Program-made: the position numbers and the translations under genes
NCBI GenBank assembly: GCA_016195825.1
Contig: JACPYV010000043.1
Coordinates: 1-63,614 of the forward strand
Source of the DNA: Burkholderiales bacterium
GTDB taxonomy: Bacteria > Pseudomonadota > Gammaproteobacteria > Burkholderiales > Burkholderiaceae_C
Reading direction: 5' to 3'
Length of the DNA: 63,614 nt
Part shown: positions 17,499-25,769 of the stretch, in pieces
How the letters are laid out: every line of letters starts with the position of its first letter
Position numbering within the stretch: the first letter of the stretch is position 1
Notes under the pieces: generated by a model
What the model was told of the DNA's origin: nothing
Database searches by the model: none
What the model saw: the letters and a program-made list of their open reading frames with translations, nothing else

Positions 17499-18421
17499 GC
17501 CCTTCCGAAACCGATTGGCATGGCGATGTCGTGCTGCTGACCGGCATGTCCGGCGGCGGCAAGTCCGTGGCCATGCATGCATTGGAAGACGCCGGCTACT
17601 TCTGCGTCGACAACCTGCCGGCCGAGTTGCTGCTGGATTTCCTGCGCCTGGAGCAGCAACGCGGCGAGCGCCGTGTCGCCATCGCCGTGGATGTGCGCTC
17701 GGTCGGGTCGCTGCCGCTGATGCTGCCGCTGCTGAAGGACTTGCGCGCACGCGGAGTCGCGGTGCGCTCGGTCTTTCTGGACGCGAACAACGACGCACTG
17801 ATGCGCCGTTTCTCCGAGACACGCCGCCCGCACCCGCTGCGGGAATCCCGCGAGGACCGTGACACTGGCTTCGGCCCTTTGAGCGGCGCCGCCGAGGACG
17901 GCCACCACCTGCTGCTGGATGCAATCCGGCTGGAGCGCGAACTGCTGGGCGGGCTCAAGGCCGAGTCCACCGTCATCGACACCAGCCAGTTGCGCCCCGC
18001 GCAGTTGCGCGCCTGGGTGGCCGACCTGGTCGGCGCCAACGCCGGCCCCAAGCTGACGCTGGTGTTCGAGTCCTTTGCGTTCAAGCACGGCGTACCCAGC
18101 GACGCGGACTTCGTCTTCGACGTGCGGGTGCTGCCCAACCCCTACTACGACCGCGAGCTGCGGCCGCTGACCGGCCGCGACGCGCCGGTGGCGGCCTATC
18201 TCGCGGCTCAGCCTGAGGTCGGCCTGATGATGGGCCAGATCGCCGGCTTTCTGTCGCGCTGGCTGCCCAACTTCGCAGCTGACCAGCGCAGCTACCTGAC
18301 CGTGGCCATCGGCTGCACGGGGGGCCAGCACCGCTCGGTCTACCTCGTTGAGATGCTGGCACGCCAGTTCAGCCACCACGGCCACGTGCTCAAGCGCCAC
18401 CGCGAGCTGGATGCACGCTGA
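17495..18421 (+). CDS. rapZ: RNase adapter protein RapZ
   Basis: A 308-residue protein from ATG 17495, overlapping the recN stop (ATGA). Walker A GMSGGGKS is at 17–24, followed by [14 protein letters not shown]. The C-terminal domain contains [34 protein letters not shown] and [12 protein letters not shown], diagnostic for the YvcJ/RapZ family. In E. coli RapZ senses glucosamine-6-phosphate and directs RNase E to the sRNA GlmZ. In betaproteobacteria the target is less clear. Only 55 bases separate its stop from the next gene, and these contain that gene's promoter. Confidence 0.95.
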   Translation: MSPSETDWHGDVVLLTGMSGGGKSVAMHALEDAGYFCVDNLPAELLLDFLRLEQQRGERRVAIAVDVRSVGSLPLMLPLLKDLRARGVAVRSVFLDANNDALMRRFSETRRPHPLRESREDRDTGFGPLSGAAEDGHHLLLDAIRLERELLGGLKAESTVIDTSQLRPAQLRAWVADLVGANAGPKLTLVFESFAFKHGVPSDADFVFDVRVLPNPYYDRELRPLTGRDAPVAAYLAAQPEVGLMMGQIAGFLSRWLPNFAADQRSYLTVAIGCTGGQHRSVYLVEMLARQFSHHGHVLKRHRELDAR

Positions 18422-18437
18422 CAATTCAGAACAAATA

Positions 18438-18469
18438 TTCTAGACATTGAGTTCTAGAACGTTTATGCT
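18438..18469 (+). promoter_or_regulatory. candidate promoter with two TTCTAGA boxes upstream of the BlaI-like gene
   Basis: A sigma-70-like promoter reads TAGACA (18441–18446), 17 bp, TATGCT (18464–18469). Two TTCTAGA boxes (18438–18444 and 18452–18459; the second is the full palindrome TTCTAGAA) overlap the −35 and the spacer, 14 bp apart. Such placement is what an autorepressor operator would look like. The expected transcription start (about 18475–18477) falls at or next to the ATG at 18477, so the mRNA may be leaderless. Confidence 0.55.
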
Positions 18470-18476
18470 GAAAAGC

Positions 18477-18869
18477 ATGAACACGAAGACCCCACCTACT
18501 CGGCCCACAGCCGCGGAGCTGGACCTGCTGCAGGTGCTGTGGCGCCTGGGCCAGGCCGACGCCAAGGCCGTGCACGAGGCCTTGCTGCCCGACCGCCCGG
18601 ACGCCACCTACGCCACGGTGCTGCGCCAGCTGCAGGTCATGCACGGCAAGGGCTTGCTGAGCCGCGACGAGAGCCAGCGCCCGCAGCTGTACGCTCCCGT
18701 GCATGCCCAGGACAAGCTGCAGCAGTCGCTGATGAAGGACTTCATCGCCAAAGCCTTCGCGGGCTCGGGCAAGGCGCTGGTACTGGCGGCGCTGAAGAGC
18801 CATGTCAGCGCGAAGGAACGCGCGGAGATACGCCAGCTGCTGGCCAACAACAACGGGGACGGCGCATGA
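18477..18869 (+). CDS. BlaI/MecI/CopY-family transcriptional repressor
   Basis: A 130-residue winged-helix protein from ATG 18477 (MNTKTPPTRPTAAELDLLQV). The helix-turn-helix region includes LWRLGQADAKAVHEAL and ATYATVLRQLQVMHGKGLL, typical of BlaI/MecI, and a C-terminal dimerisation helix follows. In the classical system BlaI represses beta-lactamase genes and is cleaved after BlaR1 senses a beta-lactam. Here it is followed, with ATGA overlap, by a BlaR1-like M56 protein. Earlier in-frame ATGs (18447, 18465) lie within the predicted promoter and were rejected. Confidence 0.9.
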   Translation: MNTKTPPTRPTAAELDLLQVLWRLGQADAKAVHEALLPDRPDATYATVLRQLQVMHGKGLLSRDESQRPQLYAPVHAQDKLQQSLMKDFIAKAFAGSGKALVLAALKSHVSAKERAEIRQLLANNNGDGA

Positions 18870-20602
18870 GCCTGGATATCGCAATGACCGCCTGGGGCTG
18901 GGCGCTGCTGAACTTCATCTGGCAAGGCGCCGTCATCGGTGGCGTGGCCGCGCTGTTGCTGGCGCTGATGCGCGGCGCTTCTGCACGCCGGCGCTACGCT
19001 GTCTGCGCGCTGAGCCTGCTGCTTTGCCTGGGCCTGCCGCTGGCGCAATGCCTGGACCTGGCCGCACCGGCCGACGGCGACTTTACCGGCGAGCTGCAAC
19101 CGCTGGCCGAGCAGTTGCCGGCGCTGGTCACGGCATGGGCCCTGGGCACCGGCTTGATGCAGGCGCGCATGGCGCTGGGCCTGGCCTGGGTGGGCCGCGC
19201 CAGGCGGCGCAGCACACCCGCGCCGGCTGAGTGGCAGGCACGTCTGGACGCCCTCGCCCATCGGCTGGGCCTGCGCCGCGACGTCAGACTGCGCCTGCTG
19301 CCCGAGCTGGCCGGGCCCATCGCGCTGGGCATGTTCAAGCCCTGCGTGCTGCTGCCGGCCGCTCTGCTGAGCCGCCTGCCGGTGGACTTGCTGGAGGCGC
19401 TGCTGGCCCATGAGCTGGCCCATGTGCGGCGCTGGGACTACGCCGTCAACCTGCTGCAGAGCATGGTCGAGGCCTTGCTGTTTTTCCACCCGGTGGTCTG
19501 GTGGCTGTCGGCCCGCATGCGCGCCGAACGCGAACTGGTGGCCGACGAGATCTCGGCCGACCTCGTGGGTGATTCGCGCCGGCTGGCGCTGGCCCTGCAC
19601 GCACTGGCCGAACTGGACGCACACGACGCCACGCCCGCCGTCGCGCTGGCCGCCCGCGGCGGCGACCTGCTAGGCCGCATCGAGCGCCTGCTCGCCCCCC
19701 GGCCGCAGGCCACGGGCTGGAAGCTCGCTCTGCCGGCGCTGCTGATCGCGGCAACCAGCTTCGTCGTGCAGGCTGCCGGCCGCGACACCTCGCGGGCGCC
19801 CGACACACCGGCACCGGCCGTCAAGGCAGCTCCGTCCGAAACTCCGCCGGCGCAGCAGCTGCGCCTTCCGGTGAACGCCAAGCATGTGCTGGTCGTGGAC
19901 GACGCAACCGGCAAGGTGCTGATGGCGCGCGACGCCGATGCCATCGTGCCCATCGCGTCGCTGACCAAGTTGCTGACGGCCATGGTGGTGCTGGACGCCA
20001 AGCAGGACCCCAACGAAAAGCTGCGCATCACCAACGACGACGTCGACACGCTCAAGCACAGCCGCTCGCGGGTGCGCGTGGGTACGCAGATGAGCCGCCT
20101 GGCCGCGCTGGAGATGGCGCTGATGGAGTCCGAGAACCGCGCCGCCTTCGCGCTGGCACGCACCTTCCCGGGCGGCGAGGCCGGCTTCGTGAAGGCGGTG
20201 CAGGCCAAACTGCGCGCGCTGGGTCTGAGCCGCACGGCGATCAGCGACCCGACGGGCCTGTCGCCAGCCAACACGTCCACGGCCACCGAGATGGCCGCCA
20301 TCACGGCTGCTGCGGCGCGCTACGGCGAGATCGAGCGCATCACCAGCGTCAAGAAGGCCAACGTGCCGGTGGACGGCCGTACGCGCGAGCTGCACAACAC
20401 CAACCGCCTCGTGGGCGCCAAAGGCTGGGACATCCGCCTGTCCAAGACCGGCTACACCGAGGAGGCGGGCCGCTGCCTGGCGATGCGCATGATGAACGGC
20501 AAACGTCCGGTCACCGTGGTGCTGCTGGACGCCGACGGCTCGGCCCAGCGGCTGCGCGACGCGGCGCTGATCCGCAAGTCGCTGGCTCGCCAGCCTGCCT
20601 GA
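18866..20602 (+). CDS. BlaR1-like sensor: M56 metallopeptidase fused to S11 D-Ala-D-Ala peptidase domain
   Basis: A 578-residue membrane protein. Hydrophobic segments lie at about 10–35, 43–62, 84–110 and 285–304. The M56 protease has HELAH at 182–186 and the third zinc ligand in ERELVADE (about 223). After the last membrane helix and a Pro/Ala linker (305–330) comes an extracytoplasmic S11 serine peptidase of the PBP7/PbpG kind: SLTK (S365–K368), SEN (422–424) and KTG (527–529) are all present. In classical BlaR1 the sensor is a class-D-beta-lactamase-like domain; here the position is taken by an apparently complete D-Ala-D-Ala endopeptidase. It probably senses beta-lactams or peptidoglycan and then cleaves the BlaI-like repressor. 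Confidence 0.9.
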   Translation: MSLDIAMTAWGWALLNFIWQGAVIGGVAALLLALMRGASARRRYAVCALSLLLCLGLPLAQCLDLAAPADGDFTGELQPLAEQLPALVTAWALGTGLMQARMALGLAWVGRARRRSTPAPAEWQARLDALAHRLGLRRDVRLRLLPELAGPIALGMFKPCVLLPAALLSRLPVDLLEALLAHELAHVRRWDYAVNLLQSMVEALLFFHPVVWWLSARMRAERELVADEISADLVGDSRRLALALHALAELDAHDATPAVALAARGGDLLGRIERLLAPRPQATGWKLALPALLIAATSFVVQAAGRDTSRAPDTPAPAVKAAPSETPPAQQLRLPVNAKHVLVVDDATGKVLMARDADAIVPIASLTKLLTAMVVLDAKQDPNEKLRITNDDVDTLKHSRSRVRVGTQMSRLAALEMALMESENRAAFALARTFPGGEAGFVKAVQAKLRALGLSRTAISDPTGLSPANTSTATEMAAITAAAARYGEIERITSVKKANVPVDGRTRELHNTNRLVGAKGWDIRLSKTGYTEEAGRCLAMRMMNGKRPVTVVLLDADGSAQRLRDAALIRKSLARQPA

Positions 20603-21743
20603 CCGGAGCTCCACAACGCAAAGACGCCACCTGCTCGCGGCGGGCAGCGCCGTGCTCGCACTGCCCAGTCATGCCCTGGACTTCGCCACGCCGCGCGCGC
20701 CTGCTGCGATGCGCGCCAGCGTGGACCGCATCATCGACATCACCGTCGGCATACGCCCTTTCCGCGCCCAAGGCCCGCGCATCGAGGCCGAGCACCGCTT
20801 CGGCAAGACCGTGGTGCACCACTACGGCCACGGCGGTAGCGGCTGGTCGCTGTCCTGGGGCTCCGCACAGCGCGCGCTGGCACTGGTGCAGACCAGCGGC
20901 GTGCGCCCGGGCGAGCGCATCGCCGTCATCGGCTGCGGTGCGATCGGCCTGACCACCGCGCGCACGGCCCAGCAAGCCGGCCACAAGGTGCGGCTCTACG
21001 CCAGGGACCGCCCGCCGCGTGTCCACTCGTCCGCTGCCACGGGGCTGTGGACACCGGACTCACGCATCGTCACCGAAGCCCATGCCAGCGAGGCCTGGAC
21101 GGCCGGCTGGGAAGCGATGGCGCGCGCCTCGTTCAAGATCCACCAAAGCTATCTGGGACTGCCCTCGGGGCCGGTCGAATGGCACGATGGCTATGTGGTC
21201 GCCGATGAGGATTTCGATAAGCCGCTGCCAGGCCACATCGGCGAGCCCGACTACCCGGACCTGGCGCCACGCATTGCTGACCTGCGACCGCGTGGCAAGG
21301 CGCTGCAACCTGGCGAGCACCCGTTCCGCACGCCACAGGCGCGCCGCTTCACGCAACTCGTCTTCAACATCCCGGCCTACCAGCGCCTGCTGCTGGACGA
21401 CTTCGCGCGGGACGGCGGCGAGCTGGTGCAGCGCGAGTTCCGCCAGCCCCGGGACTTCGCCCGGCTGCCCGAGCGGCTCGTCATCAACTGCACCGGCGAC
21501 GGTGCCCGCACGCTGCTGGGCGACACCAGCCTCACCCCCGTTCGCGGGCAGACGGCCCACCTGATCCCGCAGCCGGAGGTGGACTACGCGCTGATCTACC
21601 GCGGCCACAACCTCGTGGTGCTGCCGCGCCGCGACGGTCTGCTCGTGGCGGCCATGGGCGAGCACGACTTCGGCAACGACGACCTGCAGCCCGACCGGGC
21701 CCACTCAGAGGACGCCGTGCTGCGCCTCGCCGGGCTGTTCTAG
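20595..21743 (+). CDS. FAD-dependent oxidoreductase, D-amino-acid-oxidase-like, with Tat-type leader
   Basis: The conserved part is a DAO-fold enzyme: dinucleotide motif VIGCGAIGLTTARTAQQAG, then HSSAATGLW, GPVEWHDGYVV, INCTGDGARTLLGD, GQTAHLIP and a C-terminal LPRRDGLLVAAMGE. The first standard start in frame is GTG 20652, which gives 363 residues. Upstream in the same frame, however, lies TQRRHLLAAGSAVLALPSHA, a convincing twin-arginine signal peptide, and no ATG/GTG/TTG precedes it before an in-frame stop at 20568–20570. CTG 20595, which overlaps the sensor gene's end, or ACG 20616 would be the start. With CTG the protein has 382 residues. It would oxidise a D-amino acid or similar amine in the periplasm. 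Confidence 0.75.
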   Translation: MPDRSSTTQRRHLLAAGSAVLALPSHALDFATPRAPAAMRASVDRIIDITVGIRPFRAQGPRIEAEHRFGKTVVHHYGHGGSGWSLSWGSAQRALALVQTSGVRPGERIAVIGCGAIGLTTARTAQQAGHKVRLYARDRPPRVHSSAATGLWTPDSRIVTEAHASEAWTAGWEAMARASFKIHQSYLGLPSGPVEWHDGYVVADEDFDKPLPGHIGEPDYPDLAPRIADLRPRGKALQPGEHPFRTPQARRFTQLVFNIPAYQRLLLDDFARDGGELVQREFRQPRDFARLPERLVINCTGDGARTLLGDTSLTPVRGQTAHLIPQPEVDYALIYRGHNLVVLPRRDGLLVAAMGEHDFGNDDLQPDRAHSEDAVLRLAGLF

Positions 21744-23530
21744 AAGGTCTCCCATTCGCCCTCGCCGCCACCGCCGGGCGTGGCGACAGGCGCCGGAGCC
21801 CGCGCCACCACCGGTGCCGGCGCAGCCGCAACAGGCTTGGGTGCGGGCGACGACGCCAACTTGGACGCAGGCTTCTTCAACGCCGGCCTGGGGGTGGCCT
21901 TGGCGACGGGCGCCCTGGGAGTATTCGCCGCTGCGGGCGCGGGCCGTGGCGCGCTACGCTGCGCCCCGCCATCGACCCGGAAGGCCGCCACCGCTTCGGC
22001 CAACTTGGCCGTCTGCATGCGCATGCTTTCGGCTGCAGCGGCCGTCTGCTCCACCAGCGCGGCGTTCTGCTGCGTGGCCTGGTCGAGTTGGCTGACGGCG
22101 GCATTGATCTGGCCCACGCCTTCTGATTGCTCACGGCTGGACACCGTGATCTCGCCGACCAGGTCCGTCACCTTGCGCACCTCGTTGACCATCTGCGTGA
22201 TGGTCTCGCGCGCCGACAGCACCTGGGCGCTGCCACTCTCCACCTTGCCGACGCTATCGCCGATGAGGCTCTTGATCTCCTTGGCCGCCTCGGCGCTGCG
22301 CTGAGCCAGAAGCCGCACCTCGCCGGCCACCACGGCAAAGCCGCGGCCCTGCTCGCCGGCCCGCGCGGCCTCCACCGCGGCGTTCAACGCCAGGATGTTG
22401 GTCTGGAAGGCAATGCCGTCGATGGTGCCGATGATGTCGGCAATCTTGCGGCTGGAGCCCGAGATTGCATCCATCGTCGTAACCACCTCGCCCACGGCCG
22501 CGCCGCCGGCCTGGGCCACCTCGGAGGCATGGTTGGCCAGTTGGTCGGCCTGGCGGGCGTTGTCGGCGTTGGCCTTGATCTGCGCGGCCATCTGCTCGAC
22601 CGAGGCGGCCGTCTCTTCCAGGCTGGACGCCTGGCTCTCGGTGCGCGCCGACAGGTCGGCGTTGCCCTGCGCGATCTCGGCCGCGGCGACATTGAGCTGG
22701 TCGCAGCCGTTGCGCACGCCAGACACCATGCCCGCCAGGTTCTGCGTCATGTCGTCCAGCATGGTCAGCAGCGCACCGAGTTCGTCGCGCGAGCTGCTGT
22801 GCAGGCGCATCGTCAAGTCACCGCCGGCCACGGCCTTGACCGCCTCGGACGCGCGCTGCACCGGGCCGGTGATTGAGCGCGTGATCGCCAGCGCCGCCAG
22901 CACGCCGATGACGAGGGCCACGGCGGAAGCGATGGCAAAGGTCCACAGCACGCGGCGGTAAGCACCCGCCGCAGCTTCGGTCGTCGCGGCGGCCAGCGTC
23001 TCGTTGTACATCCACCATTTGTTGACGGTCTCGCGCACGGGAGTGAAGGCCGCGCGGGCTGCACCGAAGGTCATCTCCTTGGCCGCCGTGCCCTGCGTCG
23101 GGTCGGCCGCGCTCTCGTTCGACGCCTTCAGCACTTTGTCCTGCTCCGCCAGGTAGGCGTTCAGGCCGTCGGTCACCTGCTTCAACAGCGCGCGATCGGT
23201 GTCGTCGGCCACCAACGGCTCGTAGTCCTTAAGGCGCTGGCGCAGATCACCGCGAGCCTTGACGATTCGCGCATCCAGCGACTTCTTCTCCTTGTCGTCG
23301 TCGGTCAGGATGTGCTGCTGCTCCAGCCGCCGCGCGTCGGAGAGGGCGCCGTCGATCTGGTGGATGTTGCGCAGCGACGGCAACACGTTGTCGGGGTAAA
23401 ACTCGGCGTAGAAGTTGATGGACTTCGCCAGCATGGCTCCCACGCCCGCCATCATGACCATCAGCAGCAGCAGCACCCCGAACGCAAGGCCAAGGCGCGT
23501 ACCCACGCGCAGGTTCTTCAGAGCATCCAC
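21740..23530 (-). CDS. methyl-accepting chemotaxis protein
   Basis: A 596-residue chemoreceptor. TM1 is at about 10–32, a periplasmic four-helix ligand domain spans roughly 33–190 (HIL-rich, 4HB type), TM2 about 192–212, and HAMP 213–265. The cytoplasmic signalling domain has the conserved hairpin AFQTNILALNAAVEAARAGE. The tail is Ala/Pro-rich and ends EGEWETF, resembling the xWxxF pentapeptide that tethers CheR/CheB in high-abundance receptors. The ligand is not predictable. It converges with the FAD gene, sharing 4 bp at the stops. No che genes adjoin it. Confidence 0.95.
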   Translation of the reverse strand: MDALKNLRVGTRLGLAFGVLLLLMVMMAGVGAMLAKSINFYAEFYPDNVLPSLRNIHQIDGALSDARRLEQQHILTDDDKEKKSLDARIVKARGDLRQRLKDYEPLVADDTDRALLKQVTDGLNAYLAEQDKVLKASNESAADPTQGTAAKEMTFGAARAAFTPVRETVNKWWMYNETLAAATTEAAAGAYRRVLWTFAIASAVALVIGVLAALAITRSITGPVQRASEAVKAVAGGDLTMRLHSSSRDELGALLTMLDDMTQNLAGMVSGVRNGCDQLNVAAAEIAQGNADLSARTESQASSLEETAASVEQMAAQIKANADNARQADQLANHASEVAQAGGAAVGEVVTTMDAISGSSRKIADIIGTIDGIAFQTNILALNAAVEAARAGEQGRGFAVVAGEVRLLAQRSAEAAKEIKSLIGDSVGKVESGSAQVLSARETITQMVNEVRKVTDLVGEITVSSREQSEGVGQINAAVSQLDQATQQNAALVEQTAAAAESMRMQTAKLAEAVAAFRVDGGAQRSAPRPAPAAANTPRAPVAKATPRPALKKPASKLASSPAPKPVAAAPAPVVARAPAPVATPGGGGEGEWETF

Positions 23531-23606
23531 GGCAGTCCCCTATCGTTGTTCAGAAGACTGTGCCCGTTTCACTGCGGGCAGGCAATGCAGGGAGAGCCCC
23601 CGGTTG

Positions 23607-23909
23607 TCAACTTTCAGAAGGCTCCACTTCGCCCAGCAGCAGCGCCAGCAGCACGGCTGTGCCCACCGGCATGAAGATGACGACGGCAATGAACCAGGGC
23701 CAGAACGAGCGGCCGGTGCGGCGCACGAGCTGCATCATGAAGACACAGTGCATGGAGCCGGCCACGATCAGCCCCAACCCCAGGAGGGCGATCTTGGCGG
23801 CCGATGGCTCGCCGTCCTGGGTGCTGCTGATGAGCTGCCACAGGCACAGCCCCGCGACCAGCAGCGTGATCAGCGCGTACTCGAAACTGTTCTTGATATC
23901 GGCTTTCAT
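23607..23909 (-). CDS. small membrane protein
   Basis: A 100-residue protein with three hydrophobic segments (about 11–28, 40–60, 68–92). The arrangement, ending in FWPWFIAVVIFMPVGTAVLLA, resembles small PLDc_N/DUF-type membrane proteins, but no family was firmly recognised. The stop of mutY follows directly at the other side (base 23910), so it may be the last gene of a mutM–mutY unit. Function unknown. Confidence 0.65.
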   Translation of the reverse strand: MKADIKNSFEYALITLLVAGLCLWQLISSTQDGEPSAAKIALLGLGLIVAGSMHCVFMMQLVRRTGRSFWPWFIAVVIFMPVGTAVLLALLLGEVEPSES

Positions 23910-24926
23910 TCAGCTTTCCTCGATCAGCTTCTTCAAAGGCGCGGGCAGTGCGTAGTCGGCGAGTTTCTCGCGCGCCACCCAGGTGCCGCCGGGCGTCTCG
24001 CCGCCCGGGGCCACGGCACGCATCGTATGCAACACCCAGTCGAAATGCGTCAGCGCATGCTGGATGCGCGGCAGAGTCTCCAGGCGCACGCCAGGAAGCG
24101 CTGCGCGCGCGCCGGCCTCGTCATCGAACATCGGCAGCGTCCACAGCCCCGCCCACACGCCGGTAGCCGGGCGCTGCTGCAGCAAGACCTGGCCCTCGTG
24201 CTCCAGCCACAGCCACCAGTTCTCGCGCCGACCACGCTTGAGCTTGCGCGTCTTGATGGGGTAGCGCGTGGGCTCACCCGCCTGCTGCGCACCGCACAGC
24301 GGCTGCACGGGGCACAGCAAGCAGTTGGGCGAGCGTGCGGTGCAGACGGTCGCGCCCAGGTCCATCAACCCCTGTGTGTAGCGGTCGACTTCCTGGTCGG
24401 GCAGCAGCTCGGTCGCGCGGTCCCACAGTTTTTTCTCGACGGCGCTGCCGGCGAGGTCGCCCTCGAAGGCGAGCACGCGGGTCAGCACGCGCTTCACGTT
24501 GCCGTCCAGGATGGCCACACGCTCGCCGAAGCAGAAGGCCGCGATGGCCGCCGCTGTCGAGCGGCCGATGCCGGGAAGGGTCTGCAGCCCGGCCGCCGTG
24601 CGCGGGAAATCGCCGCGATGCAGCTCGGCCACGGCGCGCGCGCAGGCATGCAGGTTGCGGGCGCGGCTGTAGTAGCCCAGGCCCGCCCATTGGGCCAGCA
24701 CCTCGTCCAGCGTGGCCGCTGCCAGGTCAGTGGCGCGCGGCCAGCGCGCCAGGAAGCGTTCGTAGTAGCCCAGCACCGTGGCGACCTGGGTCTGCTGCAG
24801 CATGATCTCCGACAACCACACGCGGTAGGGGTCGCGCGTGTTTTGCCAGGGCAGCGTGTGGCGACCGTGGCGGTGCTGCCAGGCGACGATGGTCTTGCCG
24901 AAGTCGGCGATCAGCGCTTCTGGCAT
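23910..24926 (-). CDS. mutY: A/G-specific adenine glycosylase MutY
   Basis: A 338-residue glycosylase from ATG 24926 ([13 protein letters not shown]). It has catalytic Glu40 in [11 protein letters not shown], the helix-hairpin-helix [15 protein letters not shown], Asp141 in LDGNVKR, and the [4Fe-4S] cluster Cys195, Cys202, Cys205, Cys211 (spacing 6-2-5). A NUDIX-like C-terminal domain recognises 8-oxoG. MutY removes adenine mispaired with 8-oxoguanine. The start overlaps the end of mutM by 16 bp; a TTG at 24935 is a possible alternative. The pairing with mutM puts two GO-repair enzymes in one transcription unit. Confidence 0.95.
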   Translation of the reverse strand: MPEALIADFGKTIVAWQHRHGRHTLPWQNTRDPYRVWLSEIMLQQTQVATVLGYYERFLARWPRATDLAAATLDEVLAQWAGLGYYSRARNLHACARAVAELHRGDFPRTAAGLQTLPGIGRSTAAAIAAFCFGERVAILDGNVKRVLTRVLAFEGDLAGSAVEKKLWDRATELLPDQEVDRYTQGLMDLGATVCTARSPNCLLCPVQPLCGAQQAGEPTRYPIKTRKLKRGRRENWWLWLEHEGQVLLQQRPATGVWAGLWTLPMFDDEAGARAALPGVRLETLPRIQHALTHFDWVLHTMRAVAPGGETPGGTWVAREKLADYALPAPLKKLIEES

Positions 24927-25729
24927 TGGGGGCAAAAGAACGTGGAGCGCTGCCCTTGGACGATGCGCCGGATCGCCGTGCCACAGCGCCGGCAGGGCTC
25001 GCCCTCGCGGCCGTAGACCTGAGCCTGCATCTGGAAGCTGCCGGCCACGCCGTGCGCGTCGCGGAAGTCGCGCAGCGTCGTGCCGCCAGCCTCCAGCGCC
25101 TGGCCCAGCACTGTGCGCACGGCCGCGGCCAGCTTGTCAGCGCGCGGTCGACTGAGCTTGCCCGCCGGCAGGCGCGGGTCAATGCCGGCCATGAACAGCG
25201 CCTCGCAGGCGTAGATGTTGCCGGCGCCGACGACGATGTCGCCCGCCAGCAGCGCCTGCTTGATCGCCACGCGCCGGCCGCTCAACGCCGCGTGCAGGTG
25301 TAGGCCGTCGAAGCGCTCGTCGAAGGGCTCCAGGCCCAGCCCTCCGAGCAGCGTCGCCACCGGCTCGGCCAGCAGACCGGCGCTCCAGACGACGGCGCCA
25401 AAGCGGCGCGGGTCGGTCAGCCGCAGCAGGCCGCGGTCGGTGTGCAGGTCGAAATGGTCGTGCGCGCCCGGCGCGGGCGTCGAGTCCAGGAAGGCCAGCG
25501 AGCCCGACATGCCCAGGTGCATCAACAGCCCGCCAGCCTCTCCCAGCGGAAGCCACAAATATTTACCCCGTCTTTGCACGTCGCCGACGCGGCTTCCCAG
25601 CAGCGTTTCAGGGTCCACGCCGATCGGCCAGCGCAGGGGTTTCCCCAGGCGAAGACCGGTGACCCGGGCCCCCTGGATGGCGCCTGCGAAGCTGCGGCGC
25701 GTGACTTCGACCTCGGGTAACTCGGGCAT
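24911..25729 (-). CDS. mutM: formamidopyrimidine-DNA glycosylase (Fpg/MutM)
   Basis: A 272-residue protein starting [13 protein letters not shown], whose Pro2/Glu3 are the catalytic N-terminus once Met is removed, so ATG 25729 is certain. The N-terminal beta sandwich has GKYLWLPL with the conserved Lys. The H2TH region includes [15 protein letters not shown], and the C-terminal zinc finger uses C246, C249, C266 and C269. It excises 8-oxoG and FapyG opposite C. The gene is divergent from the TPR protein gene (40-bp gap) and overlaps mutY. Confidence 0.96.
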   Translation of the reverse strand: MPELPEVEVTRRSFAGAIQGARVTGLRLGKPLRWPIGVDPETLLGSRVGDVQRRGKYLWLPLGEAGGLLMHLGMSGSLAFLDSTPAPGAHDHFDLHTDRGLLRLTDPRRFGAVVWSAGLLAEPVATLLGGLGLEPFDERFDGLHLHAALSGRRVAIKQALLAGDIVVGAGNIYACEALFMAGIDPRLPAGKLSRPRADKLAAAVRTVLGQALEAGGTTLRDFRDAHGVAGSFQMQAQVYGREGEPCRRCGTAIRRIVQGQRSTFFCPQCQKR

Positions 25730-25769
25730 AGGGCGGAAATCATAATCAGCGCCTGCCTTTGGAGTCCGA

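Noticed and set aside
21738..21745. A third TTCTAGAA at the convergent stop codons of the oxidase and chemoreceptor genes
   Set aside because: It arises from two overlapping TAG stops on opposite strands and lies far from any promoter, so it is probably coincidence with the boxes at 18438–18459.
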